Counted from the stretch's first letter, positions 37,172 to 46,372 are shown. The stretch is 64,000 bases of DNA from Vicingus serpentipes (GCF_007993035.1 NZ_VOOS01000001.1:620001-684000), one strand, 5' to 3'. Numbers and translations are program-made. The notes: a model not told the origin generated them from the sequence alone.

Positions 37172-37645
37172 ATGCCTAAAAGACAACTGAAATTTTGTTT
37201 CCTAGCCGAACCTACTGACGTAAATTTTGGAGGAAAAGTACATGGTGGAGCTGCGATGAAATGGATAGATCAAGTAGCTTATGCTTGCGCAAGTTCATGG
37301 AGTGGAGAATATGCTATTACTGTTTATGTTGGAGGAATCCGTTTTTTAGCTCCAATTAAAATTGGGGAATTAGTTGAACTCGAAGCCAAAATAATATACA
37401 CTGGAAATTCAAGCATGCATATTGCTGTTGATGTTTATGCAAAATCTACAAAATCTGATAAAAGAGTAAAAACAACTCATTGCATTATCGTTTTTGTTGC
37501 AGTTGATGAAAATAATAATCCTGTAAAAGTTCCCAAATGGATACCCATTTCTAAAGAAGATATTGCCCTTGAAAAATACGCCATAAGCTTAATGGAGATG
37601 AGAAAAGACATCGATGAAACAATGCAACCTTACATCAAGAATTGA
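37172..37645 (+). CDS. Acyl-CoA thioesterase (YciA/hotdog type)
   Basis: 157-residue hotdog-fold acyl-CoA thioesterase. The signature NFGGKVHGGAAMKWIDQVAY carries the usual N-x-x-G/H-x-x-x-G-x-x-M-x-x-I-D pattern of the YciA/BFIT/BACH group. YVGGIRFLAPIKIGELVELEA and SMHIAVDVYA strands follow. It would hydrolyse medium- or long-chain acyl-CoA in the cytoplasm. Single gene, divergent from the barrel paralogs and upstream of the BatA-type gene. Confidence 0.88.
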   Translation: MPKRQLKFCFLAEPTDVNFGGKVHGGAAMKWIDQVAYACASSWSGEYAITVYVGGIRFLAPIKIGELVELEAKIIYTGNSSMHIAVDVYAKSTKSDKRVKTTHCIIVFVAVDENNNPVKVPKWIPISKEDIALEKYAISLMEMRKDIDETMQPYIKN

Positions 37646-37705
37646 TTTGTTTAACTAAATCATTAAAATAAGATTTCAGCATCATTCCTTTGAGATAAAT
37701 TTTCA

Positions 37706-37713
37706 TACCTTTG
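37706..37713 (+). promoter_or_regulatory. -7 element of the BatA-type gene
   Basis: TACCTTTG matches TAnnTTTG and ends 7 bases before the ATG at 37721, so the mRNA would have almost no leader. A TTTG at 37689-37692 is only 13 bases upstream, closer than usual for -33. Confidence 0.38.
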
Positions 37714-37720
37714 GGCTTTA

Positions 37721-39745
37721 ATGAAATTTGCCTCTCCAGAGTTCCTATATGCATTAATCGCTATCGCGATTCCTATTATTATTCATTTATTTAATTTCAG
37801 AAAGTTTAAAAAAGTTTACTTCTCTAACATTAGCTTTTTAAAGGAAGTAAAACAAGAAACTCAATCTAAATCTAAGCTAAAGCATTTATTAATTCTGCTT
37901 AGTAGAATTTTAGCAATTGCCTTTTTGGTTTTTGCCTTTTCACAACCTTTTATTCCTTCTAATTCATCAGAAGCTAACAACAATAATGTTGTTGGAATTT
38001 ATGTAGATAATTCATTTAGCATGGAAAGTAGTGGTGAAAATGGCTCCCTGCTAAACGAAGCCAAATTAAAAGCTGTTGAAATTGTAAATTCTTACAAAAA
38101 AACCGACCACTTTGTAATATGCGAAAATAGCTTTAGTGTCGGAAGCCAACGCTTGTTAAATGCTGAGGATGCGATAGACAAACTTGAAGAAATTCAAATT
38201 ACTCCTGAAACAAAATTATTATCTGCTGGGGTTACAAGATTAAAAGATGCTATTTCAGACCAAGAAAATAATAACAAAGCAATCTATGTTTTATCAGATT
38301 TTCAGCAAACAACAAGCGATATTAATAACATAAAAAACGACAGCATTACTCAACTCTTTTTTGTTCCTGTAAAAGGGAATCAATTAAGCAATATTTATAT
38401 AGATAGTTGTTGGTTTAGCTCTCCTTCACATGTACTTTTTCAGCAAGAAAAATTGAGCGTGTTGATTAAAAACAATTCAAACAATGATCTAGAAAACATT
38501 CCTATTAAGCTTTTTATTAATAATCAATTGGTTTCTCCTGCTAGCTTTTCAGTTAAAGCTAATGAGAAAACCGTATTAGAATTAAACTACCAAAACAAAA
38601 CAAACGGCATACAAAATGGCAAAATTGAATTGAGAGATAATCCAGTTACAAGTGATGATAATTTTTTCTTTTCTTACCAAATCTCAAAATCAATAAACGT
38701 TCTTGAAATTACAAACGAAAACTCATCAAATAAAATAAAATCGGTTTATGAAACGGATAGTGTTTTCAATTTTAATAGCCACAATGTTAATCAACTTGAT
38801 TACTCATTAATTAAAAAAAGTGATCTAGTTATACTTAATAATTTAAACGATATTTCATCAGGTCTATCTGCTTCTATCAACAAATTTGTAACAAATGGTG
38901 GCGACTTAGTAATTATGCCCTCTAACCAAATTGACTTTAATAGTTACCGTGAATTTTTAAGTTTATTAAACATTAATTACTACCTCTCAATTGATACAAC
39001 ATCAACCCAAATAAAAGAAATTGCCTACAAACATATTGTTTATCAAAACGTATTTGAAGGGAAACCTGAAAGCAACATTAACCTACCTTCTGTTTATCAT
39101 CATTATGCTTTATCTGCTAATAATACTTCTTACAAAAACACTATTTTATCTTTAAAGAATGGCAACGATTTATTAAACGAATACAAAGTAGATAAAGGCA
39201 CTGTTTACTTAAGTGCTATTAGTGCTAATAACGAATTTAGCAATTTCACTAACCATGCTTTATTTGTTCCAACATTATACAACATTGGTTTATTAAGTCA
39301 ACCTAATCACCCTCTTTTTTATACTATTGGAGATAATGCTAGTTTAGTTCTTGATAAAATTGATAACGAAAGCATTTATCATATTAAAGCAGAAAATTTC
39401 GATATTATTCCTAAGTCCCAATCAACAAATTACCACACTACAATTTTTGTTGGACAAAATATTGTTAACGCTGGAAACTACATACTTGCTAGTAAAAATA
39501 ATGAGTTAGGTTTAGCCTTTAATTACAACCGAAAAGAATCTGATTTAACTTGTAATACTTCTGATGAAATTGAAGAACAAATTAATAAATCGTCAATAAA
39601 TGCAAGCTTATTGAGTTCTAAAATTAACAGCCTTAACTCTGCTATTAGCGAAATAAAATCAGGAAAAAAATATTGGAAATTGTGTATTATCTTAGCTTTA
39701 TTATTTTTGGGTGCTGAGATTGTGCTTATAAAACTTTTTAAATAG
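37721..39745 (+). CDS. BatA/VWA-type double-transmembrane protein
   Basis: 674-residue inner-membrane protein. The N-terminal BatA motif (FASPEFLYALIAIAIPIIIHL then FNFRKFKKVYFSNISFLKEV) is followed by a second membrane helix (LLILLSRILAIAFLVFAFSQPF, about 55-76) and a VWA-like domain starting VVGIYVDNSFSME (D-x-S-x-x-S-like metal site). A long extracytoplasmic beta-rich part and a C-terminal membrane helix (LCIILALLFLGAEIVLIKLF) complete it. Such proteins are widespread in Bacteroidota and are of uncertain function. The stop codon abuts the next ATG with no gap (TAGATG), so it is tightly coupled to the dihydroorotase-like gene. Confidence 0.85.
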   Translation: MKFASPEFLYALIAIAIPIIIHLFNFRKFKKVYFSNISFLKEVKQETQSKSKLKHLLILLSRILAIAFLVFAFSQPFIPSNSSEANNNNVVGIYVDNSFSMESSGENGSLLNEAKLKAVEIVNSYKKTDHFVICENSFSVGSQRLLNAEDAIDKLEEIQITPETKLLSAGVTRLKDAISDQENNNKAIYVLSDFQQTTSDINNIKNDSITQLFFVPVKGNQLSNIYIDSCWFSSPSHVLFQQEKLSVLIKNNSNNDLENIPIKLFINNQLVSPASFSVKANEKTVLELNYQNKTNGIQNGKIELRDNPVTSDDNFFFSYQISKSINVLEITNENSSNKIKSVYETDSVFNFNSHNVNQLDYSLIKKSDLVILNNLNDISSGLSASINKFVTNGGDLVIMPSNQIDFNSYREFLSLLNINYYLSIDTTSTQIKEIAYKHIVYQNVFEGKPESNINLPSVYHHYALSANNTSYKNTILSLKNGNDLLNEYKVDKGTVYLSAISANNEFSNFTNHALFVPTLYNIGLLSQPNHPLFYTIGDNASLVLDKIDNESIYHIKAENFDIIPKSQSTNYHTTIFVGQNIVNAGNYILASKNNELGLAFNYNRKESDLTCNTSDEIEEQINKSSINASLLSSKINSLNSAISEIKSGKKYWKLCIILALLFLGAEIVLIKLFK

Positions 39746-41014
39746 ATGAATATTTTAATTAAATCGGCAACAGTTGTAAATGCTAACTCTCCATTAAATG
39801 GTAAAAAGATTGACATTTTAATTGAAAAAGGAGTTATCCAAAAAATTGCTTCTTGTATAAAAAATGCCAATAATTACAAAGAAATTTCGCACAAAGATTT
39901 ACATGTTTCTGCTGGCTGGATAGATATGAGAGCTAACTTTTGTGATCCAGGATACGAATATAAAGAAGACTTAATCTCGGGGTTAAACGCTGCCGCTAAA
40001 GGAGGTTTTACCGAAGTAATAACAATGCCTGATACTCTCCCTGTTGTGGATTCAAAATCAGGAATAGAATACATTATCAACAAAACAAAAGACAATATTG
40101 TAACAGTTTACCCAACTGGAGCTTTATCTCATAACTGTGAGGGAAAAGAAATTGCCGAAATGTATGACATGCATTTAGCTGGCGCAATTGCGTTTACTGA
40201 TAATAAACATGCCATTTCAAACCCTAGCTTATTGAATAGAGCTTTGCTTTACAGCCAAAGTTTTGGAGGATTAATTATGGATTTTCCAAACGATAAAAAC
40301 TTGTTTAATAATGGACAAATAAACGAAGGAGTAATAAGTACTAAACTAGGTTTAAAAGGAGCTCCTGCACTTGCCGAAGAGTTAACAGTAACGAGAAGCT
40401 TATACTTGGCAGAGTATTGTAATGCACCAATACATTTAACAAACATTACTACAAAAAAGTCAGTACAACTCATAAAAGAAGCAAAAGCAAAAGGGTTAAA
40501 AGTTACTGCTGATGTTAACTCTTACCACCTCTTGTTAAATGAAACAGAATTGGAAACTTTCGATTCGAACTTAAAAGTTAAACCACCTTTAAGAACAAAA
40601 GACGATAATAAAGCTCTCATTAAAGGGTTAAAAGAAGGAACTATTGATGCCGTTTGTTCTGACCATAATCCAGAAGACATTGAAAACAAACAATGTGAGT
40701 TTGACAATACTGCTTTCGGGATGATTAACCTTCAAACTTCTTTTGCTGTAATGAACACAGCTTTAACTGACAAAGTAGATTTAACTGAAATTATAGAATC
40801 TATTACAAGTAAACCAAGAGCAATATTAAAACTAAGTCAACCTCAACTAAAAGAAGGGGAAATAGCAAATCTTACTTTATTCAGTCCATCTACTGAATTT
40901 GTTTTAGAAAAAAATCAAATTGTATCTAAATCTAAAAACAGTCCTTTTATTGGAAGAACGCTTAAAGGAACCGTAATTGGAATTGTAAATAAAAATAAAG
41001 TGAAGATGGCTTAG
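39746..41014 (+). CDS. Dihydroorotase-like amidohydrolase lacking the metal-binding His pair
   Basis: 422-residue member of the class I dihydroorotase (PyrC) family. The family's D-x-H-x-H-x-R-E/D-P-G motif reads DMRANFCDPG (60-69): R62 and N64 replace both metal-binding His, and C66 replaces the substrate-binding Arg. Other regions are better kept: HLTNITTKKSV, YHLLLN with one His, CSDHNPED with the Asp, and AGWIDMR. Loss of the HxH pair suggests a non-catalytic subunit, as known for PyrC-prime proteins that support aspartate transcarbamoylase, or a different metal-free role. A normal pyrC would be expected elsewhere. It is coupled to the BatA-type gene without any gap. Confidence 0.85.
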   Translation: MNILIKSATVVNANSPLNGKKIDILIEKGVIQKIASCIKNANNYKEISHKDLHVSAGWIDMRANFCDPGYEYKEDLISGLNAAAKGGFTEVITMPDTLPVVDSKSGIEYIINKTKDNIVTVYPTGALSHNCEGKEIAEMYDMHLAGAIAFTDNKHAISNPSLLNRALLYSQSFGGLIMDFPNDKNLFNNGQINEGVISTKLGLKGAPALAEELTVTRSLYLAEYCNAPIHLTNITTKKSVQLIKEAKAKGLKVTADVNSYHLLLNETELETFDSNLKVKPPLRTKDDNKALIKGLKEGTIDAVCSDHNPEDIENKQCEFDNTAFGMINLQTSFAVMNTALTDKVDLTEIIESITSKPRAILKLSQPQLKEGEIANLTLFSPSTEFVLEKNQIVSKSKNSPFIGRTLKGTVIGIVNKNKVKMA

Positions 41015-41709
41015 TTTAAGCCGTAACTATTTAAAGTATAAGTAACATCAACTCCTAAACTATTTTCGTAAAATCCAGTTTGGTTGTTAAACGCTTTTTT
41101 CACATCAATTACTTTTTTGTAAACTAAGCCAATTTTTGCAGCAAATTTCTCTTGGTAAAATTGTCGCTGAATTAATATTTCATCGCCATCATCGAATTGC
41201 GTAACAGTTGCAACTGAATCTAGGGCAATGCCACCTATTTGTTCAGGCAAATGGACTGAAAGATATTCATACTCCCATACTTCTCTATTATTTAATGAGT
41301 TTCCATTCCAAGTTTTACCTTGCTTTACAGGAAAAATTAATTTAACAAAGCGCTCATTATCTTCTACTTTTTGATAAGTAGAAGGTGTAATTTTACTGTT
41401 CCAAACCACTTGCAATTCAAAGTTTGGAGAAACTGCTGTGTCCTTTTTGTATCGCTCTATACGATAGGCCTCTTCACCTTCAGCATCTATGTATTTTGAT
41501 TGTATCAACTCCTTTATTTGAAAATAATACTGATTTGTAGAGTTATCAAAATCGTCATAGAAAATAGAATCTACATCATAAATTACATATTTACCTACAG
41601 TTAGTCCTGCATAACTATAACCTCTAGTTGCAGGCACAACTTCGCTATCTTTTTTACATGAAAAAAAAATAATAGAAAATGTTAGCAATATGTAAACTGT
41701 AGTTTTCAA
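41011..41709 (-). CDS. Hypothetical lipoprotein
   Basis: 232-residue predicted lipoprotein: signal sequence MKTTVYILLTFSIIFFSC with the lipidated Cys at about residue 18, followed by KKDSE. The mature part is beta-rich with many aromatic residues (GKYVIYDVDSIFYDDFDNS, VWNSKITPSTYQKV, IGLVYKKVIDVKKAF). No known domain recognised. Its stop interlocks with that of the convergent dihydroorotase-like gene (TTAG at 41011-41014). Confidence 0.75.
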   Translation of the reverse strand: MKTTVYILLTFSIIFFSCKKDSEVVPATRGYSYAGLTVGKYVIYDVDSIFYDDFDNSTNQYYFQIKELIQSKYIDAEGEEAYRIERYKKDTAVSPNFELQVVWNSKITPSTYQKVEDNERFVKLIFPVKQGKTWNGNSLNNREVWEYEYLSVHLPEQIGGIALDSVATVTQFDDGDEILIQRQFYQEKFAAKIGLVYKKVIDVKKAFNNQTGFYENSLGVDVTYTLNSYGLN

Positions 41710-41773
41710 TAGATTAAAGTTACATAAAAAACTAAACTAAAGAGATTATGGGGCAAGCCCATCATCACGAAAA

Positions 41774-42868
41774 TTAATTATTATCAATAAACCCACCACC
41801 AATTAAATCATTGCCTTCGTAAAAAACAGCTGATTGGCCAGGAGCAACTCCTTGAACATCTGCTAAGAACTCAATTTTTATTCTTCCGTCAGGTAATGCA
41901 GTAACAATACTATTTGAACCTTTATCCTTATATCTAATTTTTGAAGTTGCTTCAATTTCACCTTCAAGAATTTCATATTTCATAATATTAGGATTACGAA
42001 CAAAAACTTCTTTTTTATTCAACTCTTCTTTTACTCCTAGAACTACTTCGTTTTTTTCAGCATCAATTTTAATTACGTAACGAGGATCGCCAAAAGCTAA
42101 TTCTAACCCTTTACGCTGTCCAATAGTATAAAATGGATAACCTTTATGCTTTCCTAAAATATTTCCTTTTGTATCAACAAAATTACCACCATCAACTCGT
42201 TCTTCTAAACCTTCAACTTTTCGCTTTAAAAAGCCTCTATAATCATTATCTGGCACAAAACAGATTTCAAAACTTTCACCTTTTTTTGCCAATTCTTTAT
42301 AACCTCTATCCAATGCCATTTGACGAATAGCAGGCTTATCAAAACCTCCTAGCGGGAACATTGTTCTTGCTAAACTTTCTTGACTCAATCCCCACAAAAC
42401 ATAAGACTGATCTTTGTTCTCGTCTTTTCCTTTAAAAATGATATGTCTACCATTTTCTTTTCGTGTTTGTGCATAATGACCCGTTGCAATAAACTCACAA
42501 CCTAACTGATCAGCTCTTTTTAATAAAGCATCCCATTTTATGTGCGTGTTACATAACACACATGGGTTTGGTGTTCTTCCAGCTAAATATTCTCCAACAA
42601 AATTGTCAATTATGGCATCTCCAAACTCTTCTCTTATATCTAAAATAATATGATGAAAACCCATATCAACTGCTAAAGCCCTAGCATCATTAATATCATC
42701 TAAACTACAACATCCTGTTGTTTTTCTTGCTCCACCAGCAGTAGCGTAATCCCATGTTTTCATGGTAATTCCGATTACTTCATACCCTTGTTCATGCAAT
42801 AACATTGCTGCTACAGAACTGTCAATTCCACCACTCATTGCCACTAGTACTTTCCCTTTTTTACTCAC
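41774..42868 (-). CDS. mnmA: tRNA 2-thiouridine(34) synthase MnmA
   Basis: 364-residue enzyme that thiolates U34 of tRNA Lys, Glu and Gln. The PP-loop is VLVAMSGGIDSSVAA (8-20). The catalytic cysteine pair is C103 (NPCVLCN) and C203 (FEICFVPDNDYRGF). The tRNA-recognition insert and the C-terminal beta-barrel (GQSAVFYEGNDLIGGGFI) are present; length is normal. It lies 18 bases behind the YwqK-like gene, so the two may be co-transcribed. Confidence 0.97.
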   Translation of the reverse strand: MSKKGKVLVAMSGGIDSSVAAMLLHEQGYEVIGITMKTWDYATAGGARKTTGCCSLDDINDARALAVDMGFHHIILDIREEFGDAIIDNFVGEYLAGRTPNPCVLCNTHIKWDALLKRADQLGCEFIATGHYAQTRKENGRHIIFKGKDENKDQSYVLWGLSQESLARTMFPLGGFDKPAIRQMALDRGYKELAKKGESFEICFVPDNDYRGFLKRKVEGLEERVDGGNFVDTKGNILGKHKGYPFYTIGQRKGLELAFGDPRYVIKIDAEKNEVVLGVKEELNKKEVFVRNPNIMKYEILEGEIEATSKIRYKDKGSNSIVTALPDGRIKIEFLADVQGVAPGQSAVFYEGNDLIGGGFIDNN

Positions 42869-42886
42869 TTTTTACCTTTTTTTTAA

Positions 42887-43639
42887 TTATCGTTGAGGCA
42901 TTACATCATCAAACTCTAAAAAATCTTGCTGTATTCTTTCTTCATCTTCTGGCAACATCATATCATCATTACCGCCTTCTCTTTGCCCATTATAATAAAT
43001 ATCTTTTCTTATAACTTTTCCATGCACATCAAATATCATCCATGCACCATGCCTCACATCATGCTTATAATTTCCTTCTGTCGTTTTTTTACCAGATTCA
43101 TCATAAAAATAAATTTTACCTTCTAAACTTCCATTTTCAAAAGTTGCTTTTAGTCGTTCTTTTCCATTTTCATGATACTGTATCCAATCACCATTTTCAA
43201 AATCGTTTGCATGACTTTTAATTTCGGCAACTTTTCCATTTTTATAAAACACTTTCCAATCTCCTTCTTTTCTTCCATTTACATAAAGCTCTTCCGACAA
43301 CCTAAATCCTGCCTCACTAAAATAATTCCAGATACTGTCCTTTTTTTGATTTTTATAATTCCCTTTTGCTTTCAATTTTTTATTCTCAAAATAAGCTTCG
43401 GTTCTCGCTATATCTCCATCATACTCCATTATAAAAGTTAAATTTCCAGCATTATCATAATACACAAATGTACCTACAGGCTTATCGTTTTTAAATTGTC
43501 CTTTGTAGCGTAACACTCCATTTTCATGATACTTTTTCCAATCCCCTTGTTTTTTACCCGAAGCATCAGTTTTATTAACCTCTTGGCCATAGTTAGCTAA
43601 AGAAATTAGTATTGAAAATACAACTATTAAATATCTCAT
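42887..43639 (-). CDS. MORN/YwqK-repeat exported protein
   Basis: 250-residue protein with a signal peptide (MRYLIVVFSILISLANYGQ) followed by about seven repeats of roughly 22 residues of the type G-x-W-x-x-Y-x-x-N-G-x-x-x-x-x-G-x-F/Y-x-N-x-x-x (KKQGDWKKYHENGVLRYKGQ, RKEGDWKVFYKNGKVAEIK and others). These are the MORN-like repeats annotated as YwqK-family antitoxin in databases. With a signal peptide and no toxin gene beside it, an antitoxin role is doubtful; an envelope scaffold is more likely. Confidence 0.8.
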   Translation of the reverse strand: MRYLIVVFSILISLANYGQEVNKTDASGKKQGDWKKYHENGVLRYKGQFKNDKPVGTFVYYDNAGNLTFIMEYDGDIARTEAYFENKKLKAKGNYKNQKKDSIWNYFSEAGFRLSEELYVNGRKEGDWKVFYKNGKVAEIKSHANDFENGDWIQYHENGKERLKATFENGSLEGKIYFYDESGKKTTEGNYKHDVRHGAWMIFDVHGKVIRKDIYYNGQREGGNDDMMLPEDEERIQQDFLEFDDVMPQR

Positions 43640-43647
43640 ATCGTTTA

Positions 43648-43680
43648 CAAAATTAGGAAAATACTTGCGTTAAATAACAA
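43648..43680 (-). promoter_or_regulatory. Candidate promoter of the YwqK-like/mnmA operon
   Basis: Minus-strand TAATTTTG (43648-43655) fits the -7 consensus and TTG (43678-43680) lies 22 bases upstream. The -33 element is embedded in the palindrome AACAATTATTGTT (43676-43688). Confidence 0.45.
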
Positions 43681-43736
43681 TTATTGTTCCAACTCAAACA
43701 ACATAAAAAAACGAACGAAATTGAAACTTATTTTGA

Positions 43737-44864
43737 TTAAAGTTGTTGGACTAATTGAGAAATAGCTAAAGTCATTTTATCCCAAGTATATTTCTGTTTC
43801 TCATCAATTACTCCTGAAATAAATTCTTCTTCTCTTTTCTTATTATAAAAATCTAAAATGGAATTTGAAACTGAAATTGAATTACACTCAGTAACATAGC
43901 CAACTTTTTGATCAGGCACCATTTCTGATAATCCGCCAACATTGGTAACCAACATTGGTTTATTAAAATGGTAAGCAATTTGTGTAACTCCACTTTGCGT
44001 TGCATGTTTATAGGGTTGAACAACCATATCAGCAGCACAAAAGTAATTTACTACTTCCCCATCTGGTATAAATTGATTAACCAAAACAACACTATTTTCC
44101 AGTTGATGCTTTTTAATTAAATCTAAGTAAGCGGTACTATCTTCATAAAACTCTCCAGCAACAATTACTTTTACTTTTTTTGATTTAATTTCCTCATTAG
44201 CCATCGCTTCTAAAAGTATATCTAAACCTTTGTATTTTCTTATAATTCCAAAAAATAATAGGTAGCTATAAGATTGGTCTAAACCTAATTTATTTATCGC
44301 TTCAGTTTTAGAAATAGCAGCTCCAAAATTATCGTATAATGGATGTGGCGTTAATACTTTTGGTTTGCTTGTCAAACTAGTTAAATCATCATAAACACTT
44401 TTAGAAAGTGTAATAAACCCATTTACATGCTTAATAAAGTATTTAGATAACATCATATCTCCTGCACGCTTTTCGTGAGGAATAATATTATGAACTAACG
44501 CTGCTATTTTTGTATGCTTATTTTTAGCAACAAGCTTAGCTATTGTACCAAAACTTGGAGCCATAAAAGGCAACCAGTAAGCAAACAATACTAAATCAGG
44601 TTTTTCTTTTTTTATTGCTTTTGCTGTTTTTATCCAACTAAATGGATTTACAGCATTTATTAATCTTGTTATTTTTAATTCTTTTGGTGGATGTGCATCA
44701 GAATACTGAGTTTTACCAGGAAATAAAAACCCGGGGTATTGTAAGGTAAAGGTTATTATTTCAACCTCATCATTATTCTCTTGAAATGCCTTTGCTAATC
44801 GTTCATTAAAAAGTGCTATTCCGCCTCTATAAGGATATGCAGGACCAACAATAACAACTTTCAT
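43737..44864 (-). CDS. Glycosyltransferase family 4 (GT-B fold)
   Basis: 375-residue GT4-type glycosyltransferase. It shows the N-terminal PAYPYRGGIALFNERLAKAF acceptor-domain start and, in the donor domain, LLFFGIIRKYKGLDILLEAM and the MVVQPYKHATQSGVTQIAYH segment replacing the usual E-x7-E motif region. Sugar-nucleotide donor and acceptor are unknown; cell-surface glycan or exopolysaccharide synthesis is likely. It lies 5 bases downstream of the GT2 gene, forming an operon with it and the DUF4199 gene. Confidence 0.88.
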   Translation of the reverse strand: MKVVIVGPAYPYRGGIALFNERLAKAFQENNDEVEIITFTLQYPGFLFPGKTQYSDAHPPKELKITRLINAVNPFSWIKTAKAIKKEKPDLVLFAYWLPFMAPSFGTIAKLVAKNKHTKIAALVHNIIPHEKRAGDMMLSKYFIKHVNGFITLSKSVYDDLTSLTSKPKVLTPHPLYDNFGAAISKTEAINKLGLDQSYSYLLFFGIIRKYKGLDILLEAMANEEIKSKKVKVIVAGEFYEDSTAYLDLIKKHQLENSVVLVNQFIPDGEVVNYFCAADMVVQPYKHATQSGVTQIAYHFNKPMLVTNVGGLSEMVPDQKVGYVTECNSISVSNSILDFYNKKREEEFISGVIDEKQKYTWDKMTLAISQLVQQL

Positions 44865-44869
44865 TTTGA

Positions 44870-45832
44870 TTAAATTTCTTTTTCGATGTGATATAGGTTT
44901 CTAGTTGGCGAATTTCTAGAAATTAACTCCCCTAAAAATCCTGCTACAAACAACAACGAGCCTAAAATCATAGAAGTAAGAGCAATAAAAAAGTAAGGGT
45001 TATCGGTAACCAAAATGGTTTTATTGCCTTGATTTAAATCATATATTTTCATCACCCCAATATAGGCGGCACTAAAAAATCCAATTATAAACATTAAGGT
45101 TCCTAATGTACCAAATAAGTGCATTGGTCGTTTACCAAATTTAGCAATAAAGGTAATCGACAATAAATCTAAGAATCCATTAATAAAACGTTCTAACCCA
45201 AATTTAGTAACACCATACTTACGTTCTTGATGGGCAACTGCTTTTTCTGTTATTTTAGCAAAGCCTGCCCATTTAGCCAATAAAGGAATGTAACGGTGCA
45301 TTTCACCATAAACTTCTATGGTTTTTATCACCTCTTTTTTGTAAGCTTTTAACCCACAATTAAAATCGTGTAAATTATTTATACCCGACATTTTACGAGT
45401 TGCCCAGTTAAATAATTTGGTAGGTATTGTTTTTGAAAGCGGATCGTATCTTTTCTTTTTCCAACCAGAAACTAAATCATACCCTTCTTCAACAATCATT
45501 TTATACATTTCCGGTAATTCTTCTGGGCTATCTTGCAAATCGGCATCCATCGTAAAAACTACATTACCTTGTGCAGCTTCGAAACCAACATTTAACCCTG
45601 CTGATTTACCATAATTACGTCTGAACTTAATGCCTTTTATAGCTGGGTTTTGGGCTGACAATTCTTCAACCACAGTCCAAGAAGAATCGGTACTTCCGTC
45701 ATCTACAAAAATAACTTCGTAAGAAAACTTGTTCTCGTGCATTACTTTACCAATCCAATCGCTTAATTCTTTAAGCGATTCTTCTTCGTTAAATAATGGT
45801 ATTACAATAGATATTTCTAATTCTGCACTCAT
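44870..45832 (-). CDS. Glycosyltransferase family 2, membrane anchored (DPM1/GtrB-like)
   Basis: 320-residue GT-A enzyme with VIPLFNEEESLKEL and FVDDGSTDSSW at the nucleotide site, the D-x-D-type MDADLQDSPEELPEMY motif and a catalytic-region HQERKYGVTKFG. Two C-terminal membrane helices (FGTLGTLMFIIGFFSAAYIG and YFFIALTSMILGSLLFVAGF) anchor it. This layout matches polyprenyl-phosphate sugar transferases such as GtrB/ArnC. The start overlaps the DUF4199 stop by 4 bases. Confidence 0.92.
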   Translation of the reverse strand: MSAELEISIVIPLFNEEESLKELSDWIGKVMHENKFSYEVIFVDDGSTDSSWTVVEELSAQNPAIKGIKFRRNYGKSAGLNVGFEAAQGNVVFTMDADLQDSPEELPEMYKMIVEEGYDLVSGWKKKRYDPLSKTIPTKLFNWATRKMSGINNLHDFNCGLKAYKKEVIKTIEVYGEMHRYIPLLAKWAGFAKITEKAVAHQERKYGVTKFGLERFINGFLDLLSITFIAKFGKRPMHLFGTLGTLMFIIGFFSAAYIGVMKIYDLNQGNKTILVTDNPYFFIALTSMILGSLLFVAGFLGELISRNSPTRNLYHIEKEI

Positions 45833-46344
45833 TCGTTTTCAAAGATAGGTTTGTTTTTTTTGAAAATACCAGCTAAAATTAATGAAACAATTGTACCTCC
45901 AATAAGTTTATTAATGAAATCTGAAAATGATAAGGTAAAAAATGTGGCATTATTTAATTCTTTGTTTAGCATTTCTACACCTTCTTCTCCAAGAATTAAT
46001 TTAACACTTTCTTCGTTAGCCAACATTTCTGCTTTATACATTTCTAATGCCCCTGTATTTAAAAAAGTAGAAAACAGTACAGCCATAATTGTAAAAAATA
46101 AAGCTTGAAAAAAAATAACTTGCATACTTTGTTTAAACACTTGATAAAAAGAATTCACTGCATCAGGGTTTTCTTCTTTGTTTAATTTTAAAACAAAATA
46201 AGCAGTAACTCCGGGTATCCATGCACCCATCCAACTTGCGCTACTCCACGGGCTATTGCCCGAAACCAGCAATAAAACAAGTACTACAAAACTTAATGCT
46301 GCTCCGTACAAACCGTATTTTAAAGTAGTACTATATTTCTCCAT
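45829..46344 (-). CDS. DUF4199 membrane protein
   Basis: 171-residue integral membrane protein of the DUF4199 family, common in Bacteroidota next to a GT2 gene. Helices: GLYGAALSFVVLVLLLVSG, a GAWIPGVTAYFVLKL hairpin, VIFFQALFFTIMAVLFSTFL and a C-terminal LIGGTIVSLILAGIFKK. I chose the ATG at 46344 (MEKYSTTLKYG). An upstream in-frame ATG at 46401 would put the -7 element (46365-46372) inside the gene and add a hydrophilic tail not typical of the family. Function unknown; first gene of the glycosyltransferase operon. Confidence 0.82.
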   Translation of the reverse strand: MEKYSTTLKYGLYGAALSFVVLVLLLVSGNSPWSSASWMGAWIPGVTAYFVLKLNKEENPDAVNSFYQVFKQSMQVIFFQALFFTIMAVLFSTFLNTGALEMYKAEMLANEESVKLILGEEGVEMLNKELNNATFFTLSFSDFINKLIGGTIVSLILAGIFKKNKPIFENE

Positions 46345-46364
46345 GTTTTTATGCTGTAAGTGAG

Positions 46365-46372
46365 CAAAGGTA
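46365..46372 (-). promoter_or_regulatory. -7 element of the DUF4199/glycosyltransferase operon
   Basis: Minus-strand TACCTTTG fits TAnnTTTG, 20 bases before the ATG at 46344. No -33 TTG seen. It supports the shorter start of the DUF4199 gene. Confidence 0.42.

Noticed and set aside
37642-37662. Spaced inverted repeat TGATTT-N8-AAATCA after the thioesterase gene as another Fnr-type site
   Set aside because: The spacer between the TGAT and ATCA halves is far longer than 4 bases and it overlaps the stop codon; at most a weak hairpin.
41746-41762. Hairpin ATGGG-GCAAG-CCCAT downstream of mnmA
   Set aside because: Five-bp stem without a T-run in the mnmA direction; not convincing as terminator.
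42887-43639. Antitoxin assignment of the YwqK-type protein as part of a toxin-antitoxin system
   Set aside because: It has a signal peptide and no toxin-like partner; neighbours are mnmA and a glycosyltransferase.
43853-44038. Open frame of 61 codons within the GT4 gene, other frame, same strand
   Set aside because: Overlaps a well-supported glycosyltransferase; composition is that of a shifted frame.
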